The position numbers and the translations under genes were made by a program. A stretch of 64,000 nucleotides of DNA. Source: Nitrospirillum iridis. Its GTDB lineage: Bacteria; Pseudomonadota; Alphaproteobacteria; Azospirillales; Azospirillaceae. Under the pieces are notes generated by a model that was given only the letters and a program-made list of their open reading frames with translations, did no database searches and was not told where the DNA came from. Location of the stretch: contig NZ_JACIIZ010000006.1 in assembly GCF_014205765.1 (NCBI RefSeq), positions 1 through 64,000 on the forward strand, read 5' to 3'. Of this stretch, positions 26,544 to 36,918 are shown piece by piece; position 1 is the stretch's first letter, and every line of letters starts with the position of its first letter.

Positions 26544-26667
26544 ATTGGCCACCCGCAGGCGGCGGCGAGATGCGCCTGGATTGCCGGATTGATTGTGCCC
26601 CACACGAACGGCAAGATGAAACCGCCCCGGCCGCGACGCGGCTTCCCCCATGCCCCATGAGAGCCGA

Positions 26668-27597
26668 ATGAGACTTGGTCGCCACGTCGCGTATGTCCCC
26701 GTCGTCCTCAGCGCCCTGATGGCAAGCTGCGTCGGCGCGATGGCGAACCCGGGAGCCGAACGGGTGGTGCACTGGGCGCCGGCCGGTGTCGCGTCGGACC
26801 AATATGAGTCGCATCCAGCTTTCGATCCCCTGACCGGCGACCTCTATTTCGTGCGCAGCACCCCGCAGTTCCGCGGGTGGCGCATCCTCTACAGCCACTG
26901 CACCCCCTCCGGCTGGAGCCCGCCGCAGGACGCCCCCTTCGCCGGCGACGGGGTGGAGGCCGACCCCTGGTTTTCACCGGATGGGCGCACCGTGTGGTTC
27001 ATATCCAACCGCACGACCGACGGCATACACCGGGAGGACCTGGACATCTGGCGCGCCGACCGCGACGCCGACGGCCATTGGGGGCAGCCCGTAAGGCTGC
27101 CGGCACCGATCAATTCGACGGGATATGAATGGTTCCCCCGCCCGGCCCCCGACGGCTGGCTCTATTTCGGATCCGACCGGCCCGGCGGTTTCGGCAAGAC
27201 CGACATCTGGCGCGCCCGACCCGACAACCAGGGCGGCTGGACGGTTGAGAACGCCGGCCCCGCCCTGAACGGGCCGGACGATGAGTACGAGGCCTTGCCC
27301 TCACCGGACGGCCAACGCCTGGTGCTGATGGCGGAAAACGCGGCGGGGGACGTGCGCACCCTGTATGAAAGCCACAAGACCGGCCAAGGCTGGTCGCCGC
27401 GCCGCCAGCTTGGACCGGAGGTGAACGCGACCGGCTCCGAAATCGGCGCGCTGTTCTCGCCCACCGGCCGGACATTGATGTTCGCGCGGGATCTGCACGG
27501 AAGCCAAAGCGGGGAGTTCTTCGTCTGGCGCCGCCCGGCGGATACGGGCGGCGGGGTGGAGGACTGGCCGCCGGCCTGCCCGGCGGCACCCCCCTGA
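26668..27597 (+). CDS. Secreted PD40/TolB-like beta-propeller protein
   Basis: A 309-residue protein with an N-terminal signal peptide (hydrophobic core VAYVPVVLSALMASCVGAMA). It has repeated PD40 blades: SHPAFDPLTGDLYFVRS, DPWFSPDGRTVWFISNRTTD, EWFPRPAPDGWLYFGSDRPG, EALPSPDGQRLVLMAENAAG, GALFSPTGRTLMFARD. That is about five blades. PD40 propellers usually mediate protein or glycan contacts in the periplasm; no catalytic residues are evident. ATG 26668 is preferred over 26650 because GAGAG lies just upstream. It ends 63 bases before the ABC-F gene. Confidence 0.75.
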   Translation: MRLGRHVAYVPVVLSALMASCVGAMANPGAERVVHWAPAGVASDQYESHPAFDPLTGDLYFVRSTPQFRGWRILYSHCTPSGWSPPQDAPFAGDGVEADPWFSPDGRTVWFISNRTTDGIHREDLDIWRADRDADGHWGQPVRLPAPINSTGYEWFPRPAPDGWLYFGSDRPGGFGKTDIWRARPDNQGGWTVENAGPALNGPDDEYEALPSPDGQRLVLMAENAAGDVRTLYESHKTGQGWSPRRQLGPEVNATGSEIGALFSPTGRTLMFARDLHGSQSGEFFVWRRPADTGGGVEDWPPACPAAPP

Positions 27598-27660
27598 CAC
27601 CCCACCCCCTCTCAGGCCGCCCCTTTCAGGCCGCCCCACGCCCATGCTAAGAGGGCGGCC

Positions 27661-29547
<1,887 letters not shown>

Positions 29548-29802
29548 TTCGGCCCGGGAACCGGCCCTGCGCCCCTGCGTCGCACCCCGGCCCTTGGACC
29601 AAATCGGAAATTGCGTAACGGAAACCGGGGTGTAACACACCCGTCATTGCAAAACGGGGCGCTGCGTGCCATCTCTGCCCCTATGTTCCGTGCACGCACT
29701 TGTTTCGGGGGCCCCCGGCCCCTGAGTACCGATCTGGACAGCCCTACGCCCCATCGTGGGTGCGCCACCGCTGGAATGCCGATGCTGAGGAACGCCTAAG
29801 CC

Positions 29803-30474
29803 ATGCCGACCGACCGCGCCGAGACGACCTTGAACGGCAAGAAATTCGCCGCGCGGGGAACCGCAAAGAACGGCCACCCGCGCGGGCATGGCCCCCGCCC
29901 CCACAGCCCGGCCCAGGAGAACCCCGCCTGGCTGTTCTTCCGTCGTTGGGCCGCTAACCCCGTCTCCATCGCCTCCATCACCCCATCGGCCCCGTCGCTG
30001 GGCCGGCTGATGGCCCGCCATGTGCGGCGGGAGGCTGATGAGATCGTGGTGGAATATGGTGGCGGCACCGGCGCCATCACCCGGGCCCTGCTGGAATCGG
30101 GCATCCCCGCCTCGCGCCTGTTCGTCATCGAGCGGGACAAGGAGCTGCACGCCTATATGGCGGCGAAGTTCCCCACCGTCACGGTGCTGCACGGCGACGT
30201 GAAGGACGTGCGCAGCCTGCTGCCCCCGCAATATCTCGGCAAGGTCGGCACCATTGTCTGCGGCATCCCCATGATCCTGATCCCCATCGAGGCCCAGCGC
30301 CAGATCATCGACGAGGCCTACGCCGTGATGCCCCAGGGGCGCCAGTTCCTGGCCTTCACCTATTCCCTGCGCTCCCCCCTGCGCCGGCAGGCCCTGACCC
30401 TGACGGGCAAGCGTCTGGGCTGGGCCATGTCCAACATCCCGCCGGCGGCGGTGTGGGGCTATACCAGGTCCTAA
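29803..30474 (+). CDS. Phospholipid N-methyltransferase (PmtA-like)
   Basis: A 223-residue SAM-dependent methyltransferase of the group that includes Rhodobacter/Sinorhizobium phosphatidylethanolamine N-methyltransferases and is related to rRNA adenine dimethylases. Seen: the N-terminal hydrophilic leader (~40 residues), SITPSAPSLGRLMARHV, motif I VVEYGGGTGAITRALLE, acidic loop VIERDKELHAYMA, VCGIPMILIP and the C-terminal FTYSLRSP. It would methylate PE toward phosphatidylcholine at the membrane face. A related SAM enzyme with another lipid substrate is possible. Stand-alone gene. Confidence 0.75.
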   Translation: MPTDRAETTLNGKKFAARGTAKNGHPRGHGPRPHSPAQENPAWLFFRRWAANPVSIASITPSAPSLGRLMARHVRREADEIVVEYGGGTGAITRALLESGIPASRLFVIERDKELHAYMAAKFPTVTVLHGDVKDVRSLLPPQYLGKVGTIVCGIPMILIPIEAQRQIIDEAYAVMPQGRQFLAFTYSLRSPLRRQALTLTGKRLGWAMSNIPPAAVWGYTRS

Positions 30475-30533
30475 TTTGCCTTCCGCTCCGGCCGGCCCCA
30501 AAAGGTCCGGCGGCCGCCGTCGCGGCCTGGAAT

Positions 30534-31454
30534 TCAGACGGGGGGAGCCACAAGGGGGGCGGCCACCTCCGCGGTGATCCAGTCCATGAAGGCCGTCATG
30601 GCCGGCGTGCACGTCCGCGCCTCGGCCCAGACCAGCCAGTGGGCGACGCGGGGTGTTTCCACCAGAATGCCGGGGAACAGCCGCACCAGCAGCCCCGCCC
30701 GGATGCGATCCTCGATCAGCAGCGCGCGCCCCATCGCCACGCCCTGGCCGTCCACCGCCGCCTGCAAGACGATGTTGTAGTCGGTCAGCTGCAGGGTGCG
30801 GGCGCCCCGCAGATCTAGCTGCGCCGCCACCGCCCAGGCGTCCCATTCGAACGGGCGGAGCGTGAACAGCAGCGGATGGGCCAGCAGGTCCGCCGGCACC
30901 CGGAGGGGCGGCCCCCGGCGCAGCAGGTCGGGGCTGGCCACCGGCGCCAGGCGATCCATATGCAGCAGGCGGCCCACCAGCCCGTCCCCCGGCTGCGGAC
31001 CGGGGCCGTAGCGGATGCCGATGTCAGCCGCCCCGCCGGCCACGTCCACCCGGTCCAGCGTCGGGTCCAGGGTCAGATCGATGTCCGGATGGGCGGCGGC
31101 GAAGCGGGCCAGGCGCGGCGCCAGCCAATTGGCGGCGAAGGATGGCACCATGCTGACCTTCAGCGCCCGGCGCGCCGCCTGCCCCCGCACATCGCGCGTG
31201 GCGCCGGCGATCAGGTCGAAGGCCTGGCACACCACCGCCAGGTAGCGCGCCCCCGCTGTCGTCAAGGTCACGCCCCGGGCGTGGCGGATGAACAGGGCGA
31301 CGCCCAAGCTATCCTCCAGCTGGCGGATATGATGGCTGACGGCGCTCTGGGTGATCAGCAACTCCTCCCCCGCCTGGCGGAAGCTCAGCAGACGGCCGGC
31401 GGCTTCGAAGGCGCGCAGGGCCGGCAGGGGCGGAAGGGTGGCGGACAGGCGCAT
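30534..31454 (-). CDS. LysR family regulator (GcvA-like)
   Basis: A 306-residue LysR-type regulator. LPPLPALRAFEAAGRLLSFR and LLITQSAVSHHIRQLEDSLG form the winged helix-turn-helix; the GcvA-type start (LPPL.ALRAFEAA) is clear. The rest is a periplasmic-binding-like effector domain. Three in-frame ATGs (31484, 31463, 31454) lie close together without a decisive ribosome binding site; I use the one nearest the conserved domain. It is divergent from ridA and the class V aminotransferase and probably controls them. Confidence 0.85.
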   Translation of the reverse strand: MRLSATLPPLPALRAFEAAGRLLSFRQAGEELLITQSAVSHHIRQLEDSLGVALFIRHARGVTLTTAGARYLAVVCQAFDLIAGATRDVRGQAARRALKVSMVPSFAANWLAPRLARFAAAHPDIDLTLDPTLDRVDVAGGAADIGIRYGPGPQPGDGLVGRLLHMDRLAPVASPDLLRRGPPLRVPADLLAHPLLFTLRPFEWDAWAVAAQLDLRGARTLQLTDYNIVLQAAVDGQGVAMGRALLIEDRIRAGLLVRLFPGILVETPRVAHWLVWAEARTCTPAMTAFMDWITAEVAAPLVAPPV

Positions 31455-31594
31455 GAACGCCATTGTAGCCAGGCACCGACCCATGAGCCAGATCGATCAC
31501 CGCCCCCGGCCTCTTTGAATTAGCCAGGGGTTGGGTGGGCCGGCATGCTGTCTCCCGAACGAATGAATTGCGCCATCAGGGAATCGCCGCCGCC

Positions 31595-32068
31595 ATGTCC
31601 GCCACCACGCCCCCGGGCAGCATCACCGGAAAGGTCCACGCCCTGGGCCTCACCCTCCCCCAGCCGTCCGGCCCCGGCGGCAATTATGTCTCCACCACCA
31701 GGATTGGCCCCCTGCTGTTCGTGGCGGGACAGATAGACCCCGCCGCCGCCTTGGGACGGCTGGGGGACACCGTGTCGGTGGAAGACGGCGCGCGCGCCGC
31801 CCGGGCGGCCGCTCTCAACATCATCGCCCATGTCGTCAAGGCGGCGGGCGACGACCTGGCCGCCGTGCGCCGGGTGGCCAAGCTGACCGTCTTTGTCGCC
31901 AGCACGCCGGACTTCACACAGCAGCCGCTGGTGGCCAACGGCGCGTCGGATCTGCTGGTGGCGGTGTTCGGCGATGCCGGCCGGCACGCCCGCTCCGCCG
32001 TCGGCGTCGCGGCCCTGCCCCGGGGGGCGTCGGTCGAGGTCGAGGCCATCGTCGAGCTGTCGGTGTGA
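31595..32068 (+). CDS. RidA family protein
   Basis: A 157-residue protein of the RidA/YjgF/YER057c family, trimeric enamine/imine deaminases that destroy reactive 2-aminoacrylate-type intermediates of PLP enzymes. Seen: GNYVSTTRIGPLLFVAGQID, AALNIIAHVVKAAGDDLAAV, VFVASTPDFTQQPLVANGAS and AGRHARSAVGVAALPRGASV with the ligand-binding Arg of the family (HARSAV). The class V aminotransferase starts two bases after its stop, so RidA likely guards that enzyme. A second RidA is encoded at 51368-51835. Confidence 0.88.
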   Translation: MSATTPPGSITGKVHALGLTLPQPSGPGGNYVSTTRIGPLLFVAGQIDPAAALGRLGDTVSVEDGARAARAAALNIIAHVVKAAGDDLAAVRRVAKLTVFVASTPDFTQQPLVANGASDLLVAVFGDAGRHARSAVGVAALPRGASVEVEAIVELSV

Positions 32069-32069
32069 G

Positions 32070-33287
32070 ATGACCGGACTGACGGACGACCAGATCGAGG
32101 GCTTGCGGGCCGACACGCCGGGCTGCGGCCCAGACCATGTCCACTTCAACCACGCCGGTGCCAGCCTGCCCTCCCGCCAAACCCTGGCGGCCATCACCGA
32201 CCATCTGCGTCTGGAGGCCCGCCTGGGCCCCATGGAGGCGGGGGCGCTGGCGGCGGAGGGCGTGGCCAAGGCCCGCGCGGCGGCGGCCACCCTGCTGAAC
32301 GCCGCCCCGGGGGAGATCGCCTTCGCCACCGGCGGGTCGGTCGCCTGGGGCATGGCGGTGGCGAGCCTGCCCCCCTTGCGCGCCGGCGATCGCGTCCTGG
32401 TCGGCCGGCAGGAATGGGGCGGCAACCTGACCACCCTGCACGACAAGGCGGCCCGCGCCGGCGCGACGGTGGAGGTCATCCCCAGCCTCGAGGATGGGCG
32501 CGTCGATGCGGACGCCCTGGCCGGCCTGATCGACGACCGTGTGCGGCTGGTCAGCCTGACCTGGGGGGCGGCCAACAGCGGCCTGGTCAATGACGCGGCG
32601 GCGGTGGGCCGGGTGACGCGGGCGGCCGGCGTGCCCTATGTCATCGACGCCGCCCAGGTGGTGGGCCAGATCCCGGTGGACGTGGCGGCCCTGGGCTGCG
32701 ACATGCTGAAGGCACCGGGCCGCAAGCATCTGCGGGGGCCGCGCGGCACCGCCCTGCTGTATGTCCGCCACGACTTCCTGGACAAGGTCGCGCCCGCCTG
32801 GCTGGACGTGCAGTCAGCACCCTGGAATTCCCCTTGGGGGGCAGACCACAGCCCGGTATCGCCCCGCGACGACGCCCGCCGGCTGGAATCGGCGGAGGCG
32901 TCCGTGGCCTTGCTGCTGGGCCTGGGGGCGGCCTTGAATCTAGCGCTAGACCTGGGCGTGGCCGCGATCCGCGCCCGCATCCACCATCTGGCCCAGGAAC
33001 TGCGCGCCCGCCTGGACGCCATTCCCGGTGTCACCATCCGTGATATCGGCGATCCCGAAACCCGCAGCGGCCTGGTGTCCTTCACCGTTGACGGCCTGAC
33101 GGGGTCGGCTGTGCGGACCCGGCTGGCGGACCAGGGCCTGACGCTGGGCGCCAACGGCGTGCCCTACACCCCCCTGGACATGACGGCCCGCGGCCTGACG
33201 GAGATCGCCCGCGCCTCCGTCAGCTACCTGACGAGGGAGGGTGAACTGGACCGGCTGGCCAACGCCGTGGCCGGGCTGACGCCTTAA
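32070..33287 (+). CDS. Class V aminotransferase-fold PLP enzyme
   Basis: A 405-residue fold-type I PLP enzyme of the class V group (cysteine desulfurase/isopenicillin-N epimerase-like). VHFNHAGASLPSRQTL is the usual N-terminal strand; IAFATGGSVAWGMAVASL binds PLP phosphate; PYVIDAAQVVGQIPVDVAAL carries the Asp and Gln that contact the ring; and the PLP lysine is in CDMLKAPGRKHLRGPRG. No active-site Cys loop of a cysteine desulfurase is evident. Its substrate is unknown. Translation is probably coupled to ridA (1-base gap). Its stop shares the TTAA with the convergent SDR gene. Confidence 0.85.
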   Translation: MTGLTDDQIEGLRADTPGCGPDHVHFNHAGASLPSRQTLAAITDHLRLEARLGPMEAGALAAEGVAKARAAAATLLNAAPGEIAFATGGSVAWGMAVASLPPLRAGDRVLVGRQEWGGNLTTLHDKAARAGATVEVIPSLEDGRVDADALAGLIDDRVRLVSLTWGAANSGLVNDAAAVGRVTRAAGVPYVIDAAQVVGQIPVDVAALGCDMLKAPGRKHLRGPRGTALLYVRHDFLDKVAPAWLDVQSAPWNSPWGADHSPVSPRDDARRLESAEASVALLLGLGAALNLALDLGVAAIRARIHHLAQELRARLDAIPGVTIRDIGDPETRSGLVSFTVDGLTGSAVRTRLADQGLTLGANGVPYTPLDMTARGLTEIARASVSYLTREGELDRLANAVAGLTP

Positions 33288-34072
33288 GCCTTGCGCGGCG
33301 CCTGGGCCAGTAGGGCGTCCGTCCACCCCGGTGGCAACACGCCCAGCAGCCAGGACACGGCGTAGGTCGGCCAGGGGAAGGCGATGCGCGCCCGGTTGGC
33401 GGCCAGGCCGTGGACAACGATGCGTGCGGCCTTGTCCGCGTCCATCAGGAAGGGCATGGGGAAGGTGTTCACCGCCGTCATGCGGCTGCGCACGAATCCG
33501 GGGCAGATGACGGAGACCCGCACGCCCTTGCCCATCAGCTCCCCCCGCAGGCCCTCGCCATAGGAGCGGACCGCCGCCTTGGACGCGCAATAGGCGGGTG
33601 CCCCTGGCATGCCGCGGAAGGCGGCCAGGGAGGACATGAGCGCCAACTGCCCCCGCTTGCGCGCCACCATGCGGGGGATCAGGGGGTGGATGGTGTTCAG
33701 CACGCCCTCGATGTTGACGGCCAGGATGCGGCGCGCCTGTTCCTCCGTCTCGCCCAGCATGCCCTCGCCACCCCCGCCGGTGCCGCCGGAAATGCCGGCG
33801 TTGGCGATGGCGAGGTCGATGGGCACACCGTCATCGGCCGCCTGGATCCAGGCGCTGAGCGCCGGGCGGTCCAGCACGTCCAGTGCCGCCGCCGTCACCC
33901 GGGCGCCCTTGGCGCGCGCGGCCTCGGCCACGGCGTCCAGCCGGCCCTGGTCCCGCCCCGTCAGCCACAGCTGACGTCCCGGCACCGCATAGGCCAGGGC
34001 CAAGGCCTCGCCGATGCCGCTGGAGGCGCCGGTGATCAGAATACTGTTCGGCGACTGCAACCCGTCCCCCAT
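33284..34072 (-). CDS. Short-chain dehydrogenase/reductase
   Basis: A 262-residue classical SDR. NAD(P) motif ILITGASSGIGEALALAYA, AIANAGISGG (NAG motif), Ser in LALMSSLAAFRG, and the catalytic YCASK (APAYCASKAAVRSYGEGL). PGFVRSRMT follows. C-terminal ~25 residues are hydrophobic (FPWPTYAVSWLLGVLPPGW), suggesting membrane contact. The Arg/Asp pattern after the first strand (TGRDQGRLD) suggests NADPH. Convergent with the class V enzyme, sharing a palindromic stop. Substrate unknown. Confidence 0.85.
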   Translation of the reverse strand: MGDGLQSPNSILITGASSGIGEALALAYAVPGRQLWLTGRDQGRLDAVAEAARAKGARVTAAALDVLDRPALSAWIQAADDGVPIDLAIANAGISGGTGGGGEGMLGETEEQARRILAVNIEGVLNTIHPLIPRMVARKRGQLALMSSLAAFRGMPGAPAYCASKAAVRSYGEGLRGELMGKGVRVSVICPGFVRSRMTAVNTFPMPFLMDADKAARIVVHGLAANRARIAFPWPTYAVSWLLGVLPPGWTDALLAQAPRKA

Positions 34073-34275
34073 CGCTCGGTCCCGTCCGGCGGGCCCACCC
34101 CGTCAAGGATCACCGTCCCCGTGGCCCGCCCCACGGTGTTGTGACCCTCGCTTGTTTGTGGCCGCCGCCACGGGCTATAACCCTTGGCACTCAGACGATG
34201 CAGCATGTCTCGCCGCCGGTCCAGCCGGCAGCGTGGGCCCGATGCCTCCGTCCCCCGTCCTTCTCCCTCACCCTC

Positions 34276-35187
34276 ATGGGGACCCGCCCTTTGACCAAGC
34301 CCTCCCCCATCGCCAGCATGACCGGCTTCGCCCGCGCGGAAGGGGCGGCCGGCGCCGCCTCGTGGATCGTCGAGGTGAAAAGCGTCAACGGCCGCGCGCT
34401 GGATCTGCGCACCCGCCAGCCCTCCGGCCTGGACGGCGTTGAAGCCCTGGCCCGCGCGGAGGTGAGCCGCCTGATCCGCCGCGGCAACATCACCCTGAAC
34501 GTCAACGTCAGCCGCACGGCCACCACCGCCCCCTTGCGCCTGAACCGCGACTTCCTGGCCCAGGTGCTGGAACTGGCCCGCGAGATCGAGGGGGCCGGCG
34601 CCGCCCCACCCCGGCTGGATGCCCTGCTGGCCATCCGGGGCGTCATCGACACGGGCGAGGAAGCGGAACAGCCGGAGGATCGCGCCGCGCTTGAGGCCGC
34701 CATCGGCAAGACCGTGACCCAGGCCATCCTGGCGCTGTCCACCGCCCGCCTGGCCGAAGGCGCCCGCCTGGTCACCGTGCTGGCCGGCCATCTGGAGGAG
34801 ATCGCCTCGCTGACCGAGGCCGCCGCCAACACGGCGACGCTGCAGCCGCAGGCCCTGCGCGACAAGTTGAAGGCCCAGGTCCAGGCCCTGCTGGAGGCGG
34901 TGCCCGCCCTGCCGGAAGAGCGCCTGGCCCAGGAAGCGGCATTGCTGATCGCAAAGGCCGACGTGCAGGAGGAACTGGACCGTCTGCGCGCCCACATCGC
35001 CCAGGCCCGCGACATGCTGGCCGAGGGGGGTGCCGTGGGCCGCCGGCTGGACTTCCTCTGCCAGGAATTCAACCGCGAGGCCAACACCCTCTGTTCCAAG
35101 TCCGCCGACGTGGAACTGACCCGCATCGGCCTGTCGCTGAAGGCGACGATCGAGCAGTTCCGCGAACAGGTCCAGAATATCGAATGA
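34276..35187 (+). CDS. yicC: YicC family endoribonuclease
   Basis: A 303-residue YicC protein, an RNase family shown in E. coli to influence small RNA decay. SMTGFARAEG near the start and VEVKSVNGRALDLRTRQPSG are the conserved N-terminal blocks. The C-terminal DUF1732 part has RRLDFLCQEFNREANTLCSK and SADVELTRIGLSLKATIEQF. The start is uncertain: ATG 34276 leaves 14 residues before SMTGF, while ATG 34318 starts at that motif; neither has a good ribosome binding site. The gene overlaps gmk by 4 bases (ATGA), the usual yicC-gmk pairing. Confidence 0.92.
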   Translation: MGTRPLTKPSPIASMTGFARAEGAAGAASWIVEVKSVNGRALDLRTRQPSGLDGVEALARAEVSRLIRRGNITLNVNVSRTATTAPLRLNRDFLAQVLELAREIEGAGAAPPRLDALLAIRGVIDTGEEAEQPEDRAALEAAIGKTVTQAILALSTARLAEGARLVTVLAGHLEEIASLTEAAANTATLQPQALRDKLKAQVQALLEAVPALPEERLAQEAALLIAKADVQEELDRLRAHIAQARDMLAEGGAVGRRLDFLCQEFNREANTLCSKSADVELTRIGLSLKATIEQFREQVQNIE

Positions 35188-35861
35188 GCACGCCGCCGAT
35201 GACCACCGACACCCCGTCCCCCGCCCTGCACCCCTACATGCACCGCCGTGGCCTGATGCTGGTGCTGTCGTCGCCGTCCGGCGCCGGCAAGACCACCATC
35301 GCCCGCCGCCTGCTGGAGCAGGACGCCGAGCTGACCATGTCGGTCTCCGCCACCACGCGCGCCAAGCGGCCGGGCGAGGTGGCGGGCGTGGACTATCACT
35401 TCACCGACCTGACCGAGTTCGACCTGATGGTGAACCAGGGCAGGCTGCTGGAATACGCCAAGGTGTTCGACAACTATTACGGCACCCCGCGTGAGCCGGT
35501 GGAACAGGCCCTGGCCGGCGGCCGCGACGTGCTGTTCGACATCGACTGGCAGGGCACGCAGCAGCTGAAGGAAAAGGCCCGCGACGACCTGGTCAGCATC
35601 TTCATCCTGCCGCCCTCGGCCCGTGAGCTGGAACGCCGCCTGACCAGCCGCGCCCAGGACAGCCAGGCCGAGATCGCCAAGCGCATGAGCAAGGCGTCCA
35701 ACGAGATGAGCCACTGGGCCGAGTACGACTACGTCATCATCAACAACGACGTCGACAGCTCCGTCGCCAAGGCCCACGCCATCCTGACGGCCGAACGCCT
35801 GGTGCGCCGCCGCCAGGTAGGCCTGTCGGAATTCGTGAAGGGGCTGCAGGCGGGGGTGTGA
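35184..35861 (+). CDS. gmk: Guanylate kinase
   Basis: A 225-residue GMP kinase (GMP + ATP to GDP + ADP). P-loop LSSPSGAGKTTIARRLLE, GMP-binding SVSATTRAKRPGEVAGVDYH and the lid region FILPPSARELERRLTSR are intact. A ~20-residue polar N-terminal extension precedes the P-loop domain. ATG overlaps the yicC stop, so expression is coupled. Confidence 0.96.
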   Translation: MSTPPMTTDTPSPALHPYMHRRGLMLVLSSPSGAGKTTIARRLLEQDAELTMSVSATTRAKRPGEVAGVDYHFTDLTEFDLMVNQGRLLEYAKVFDNYYGTPREPVEQALAGGRDVLFDIDWQGTQQLKEKARDDLVSIFILPPSARELERRLTSRAQDSQAEIAKRMSKASNEMSHWAEYDYVIINNDVDSSVAKAHAILTAERLVRRRQVGLSEFVKGLQAGV

Positions 35862-35882
35862 TGCCCAATCGCGACTAGGCGA

Positions 35883-35911
35883 GGCCGCCCCACGTATCAC
35901 GTTGGGCGGCC
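35883..35911. terminator. Hairpin between convergent gmk and the OMP-like gene
   Basis: GGCCGCCC (35883-35890) pairs perfectly with GGGCGGCC (35904-35911), loop 13 bases. It lies just after the gmk stop and before the end of the convergent gene. It may serve both; no T-run on either side. Confidence 0.5.
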
Positions 35912-35927
35912 AATCCCCGGAAATCGC

Positions 35928-36824
35928 TTAGAACGACACGCGGCCGGTGAAGATCCAGGCGTGGTCCAGGGTCGGCGTCAGGGCCGGTTCGCGCTGCAGC
36001 GTGGGTGACACCGCGAACTGGTAGCCGAAGCCGAAATTGGCCTTGGAGTGGCCCCCCAGGGGGAAGCGGCCGAAGATGATGCCGGGGGTCAGCAGCACCT
36101 GGTTCTTGCCGTCGCGCAGGCCGCCGGCCCAATAGGTGTCGTTCACCTCCAGCTCCGGCCAGAAATAGTCGGCGACATGGTATTGGAAGGTCACGTTGGT
36201 CGCGACCGCCTTGCCGATGGTGTCCTCATGCGCCATGGGCAGGGCCACGCCCACGGTTCCCTGGACGTCGAACCGGCCGAAGCCCTTGCCGGCGGCCAGG
36301 GTGGGTGTCACCAGCCAGGCGTTGTTGGTGAAGGCCTTGATGCCGGTGGGCGCCTGGAAGCCCAGGAAGGCGGTGACGATGTAGTCCCCGCCCCAAGCGT
36401 GGTCCGGGTCGGCATTGGCGGACAGCAGGCGCTGCTTGACCAGCAGCACGGGATCGTCGCCGAAGCCCTGCACCGGCTTGACGTTGGAGCGCACCTGGTA
36501 GGGCGGGATGTTCAGCACCACCTCGGTGGTGGCGGTCGGGATCAGTTCCAGCCCCTTGCCGCCCCCGTAGTTGCGCACCATGGCGCCCGTGCCCTGGTAC
36601 TGGTTCAGCTGGTCGAAACGGAATTCCTGCTCCAGCCGGGGCGTCACCGTCACCAGCGGCGTCACCCAGCCGGGCTGGCTGGACTGCGCCTGGTCAACGT
36701 GGGCGTACCAGTTAACGAAATACTCGCTGATGGCGTCGGTGGCTTCGGCCTGGGCCGTACCCACCAGGGCTATGGAGACAAGAAGGCTTGACATCACCAG
36801 GCCAGCGATAGCGTGACGGATCAT
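35928..36824 (-). CDS. Putative outer-membrane beta-barrel protein
   Basis: A 298-residue secreted protein. Signal peptide residues 1-26 (ending VGTAQAEA). The mature part has alternating strands with aromatic girdle residues and ends in the C-terminal Phe typical of outer-membrane barrels (HAWIFTGRVSF). Strand-like repeats such as TATTEVVLNIPPYQVRSN, GGDYIVTAFLGFQAPTG and FDVQGTVGVALPM support a small porin/transporter-like barrel. I do not recognise the family with certainty. The upstream region holds an AT-rich perfect inverted repeat (36889-36912) that may be regulatory. Confidence 0.6.
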   Translation of the reverse strand: MIRHAIAGLVMSSLLVSIALVGTAQAEATDAISEYFVNWYAHVDQAQSSQPGWVTPLVTVTPRLEQEFRFDQLNQYQGTGAMVRNYGGGKGLELIPTATTEVVLNIPPYQVRSNVKPVQGFGDDPVLLVKQRLLSANADPDHAWGGDYIVTAFLGFQAPTGIKAFTNNAWLVTPTLAAGKGFGRFDVQGTVGVALPMAHEDTIGKAVATNVTFQYHVADYFWPELEVNDTYWAGGLRDGKNQVLLTPGIIFGRFPLGGHSKANFGFGYQFAVSPTLQREPALTPTLDHAWIFTGRVSF

Positions 36825-36888
36825 GATGAGGGCTTCCTTACGGGATTTTCGTTATGTTCTCCCGTATATATCGGACCTCATCACCAGA

Positions 36889-36912
36889 CCGATTAAATTA
36901 CGTTTTAATCGG
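36889..36912. repeat. AT-rich perfect inverted repeat
   Basis: CCGATTAAA and TTTAATCGG (9 pairs) around a 6-base loop, directly after the GlxA-type gene and 65 bases before the outer-membrane protein gene. It could be a terminator for the first or an operator for the second; a TATATA-like -10 lies between it and the second gene. Confidence 0.55.
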
Positions 36913-36918
36913 ACACTC

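Noticed and set aside
33284-33287. Overlap of convergent genes
   Set aside because: Simple shared palindromic TTAA stop (also CTAG at 57659-57662); common and not evidence of function.
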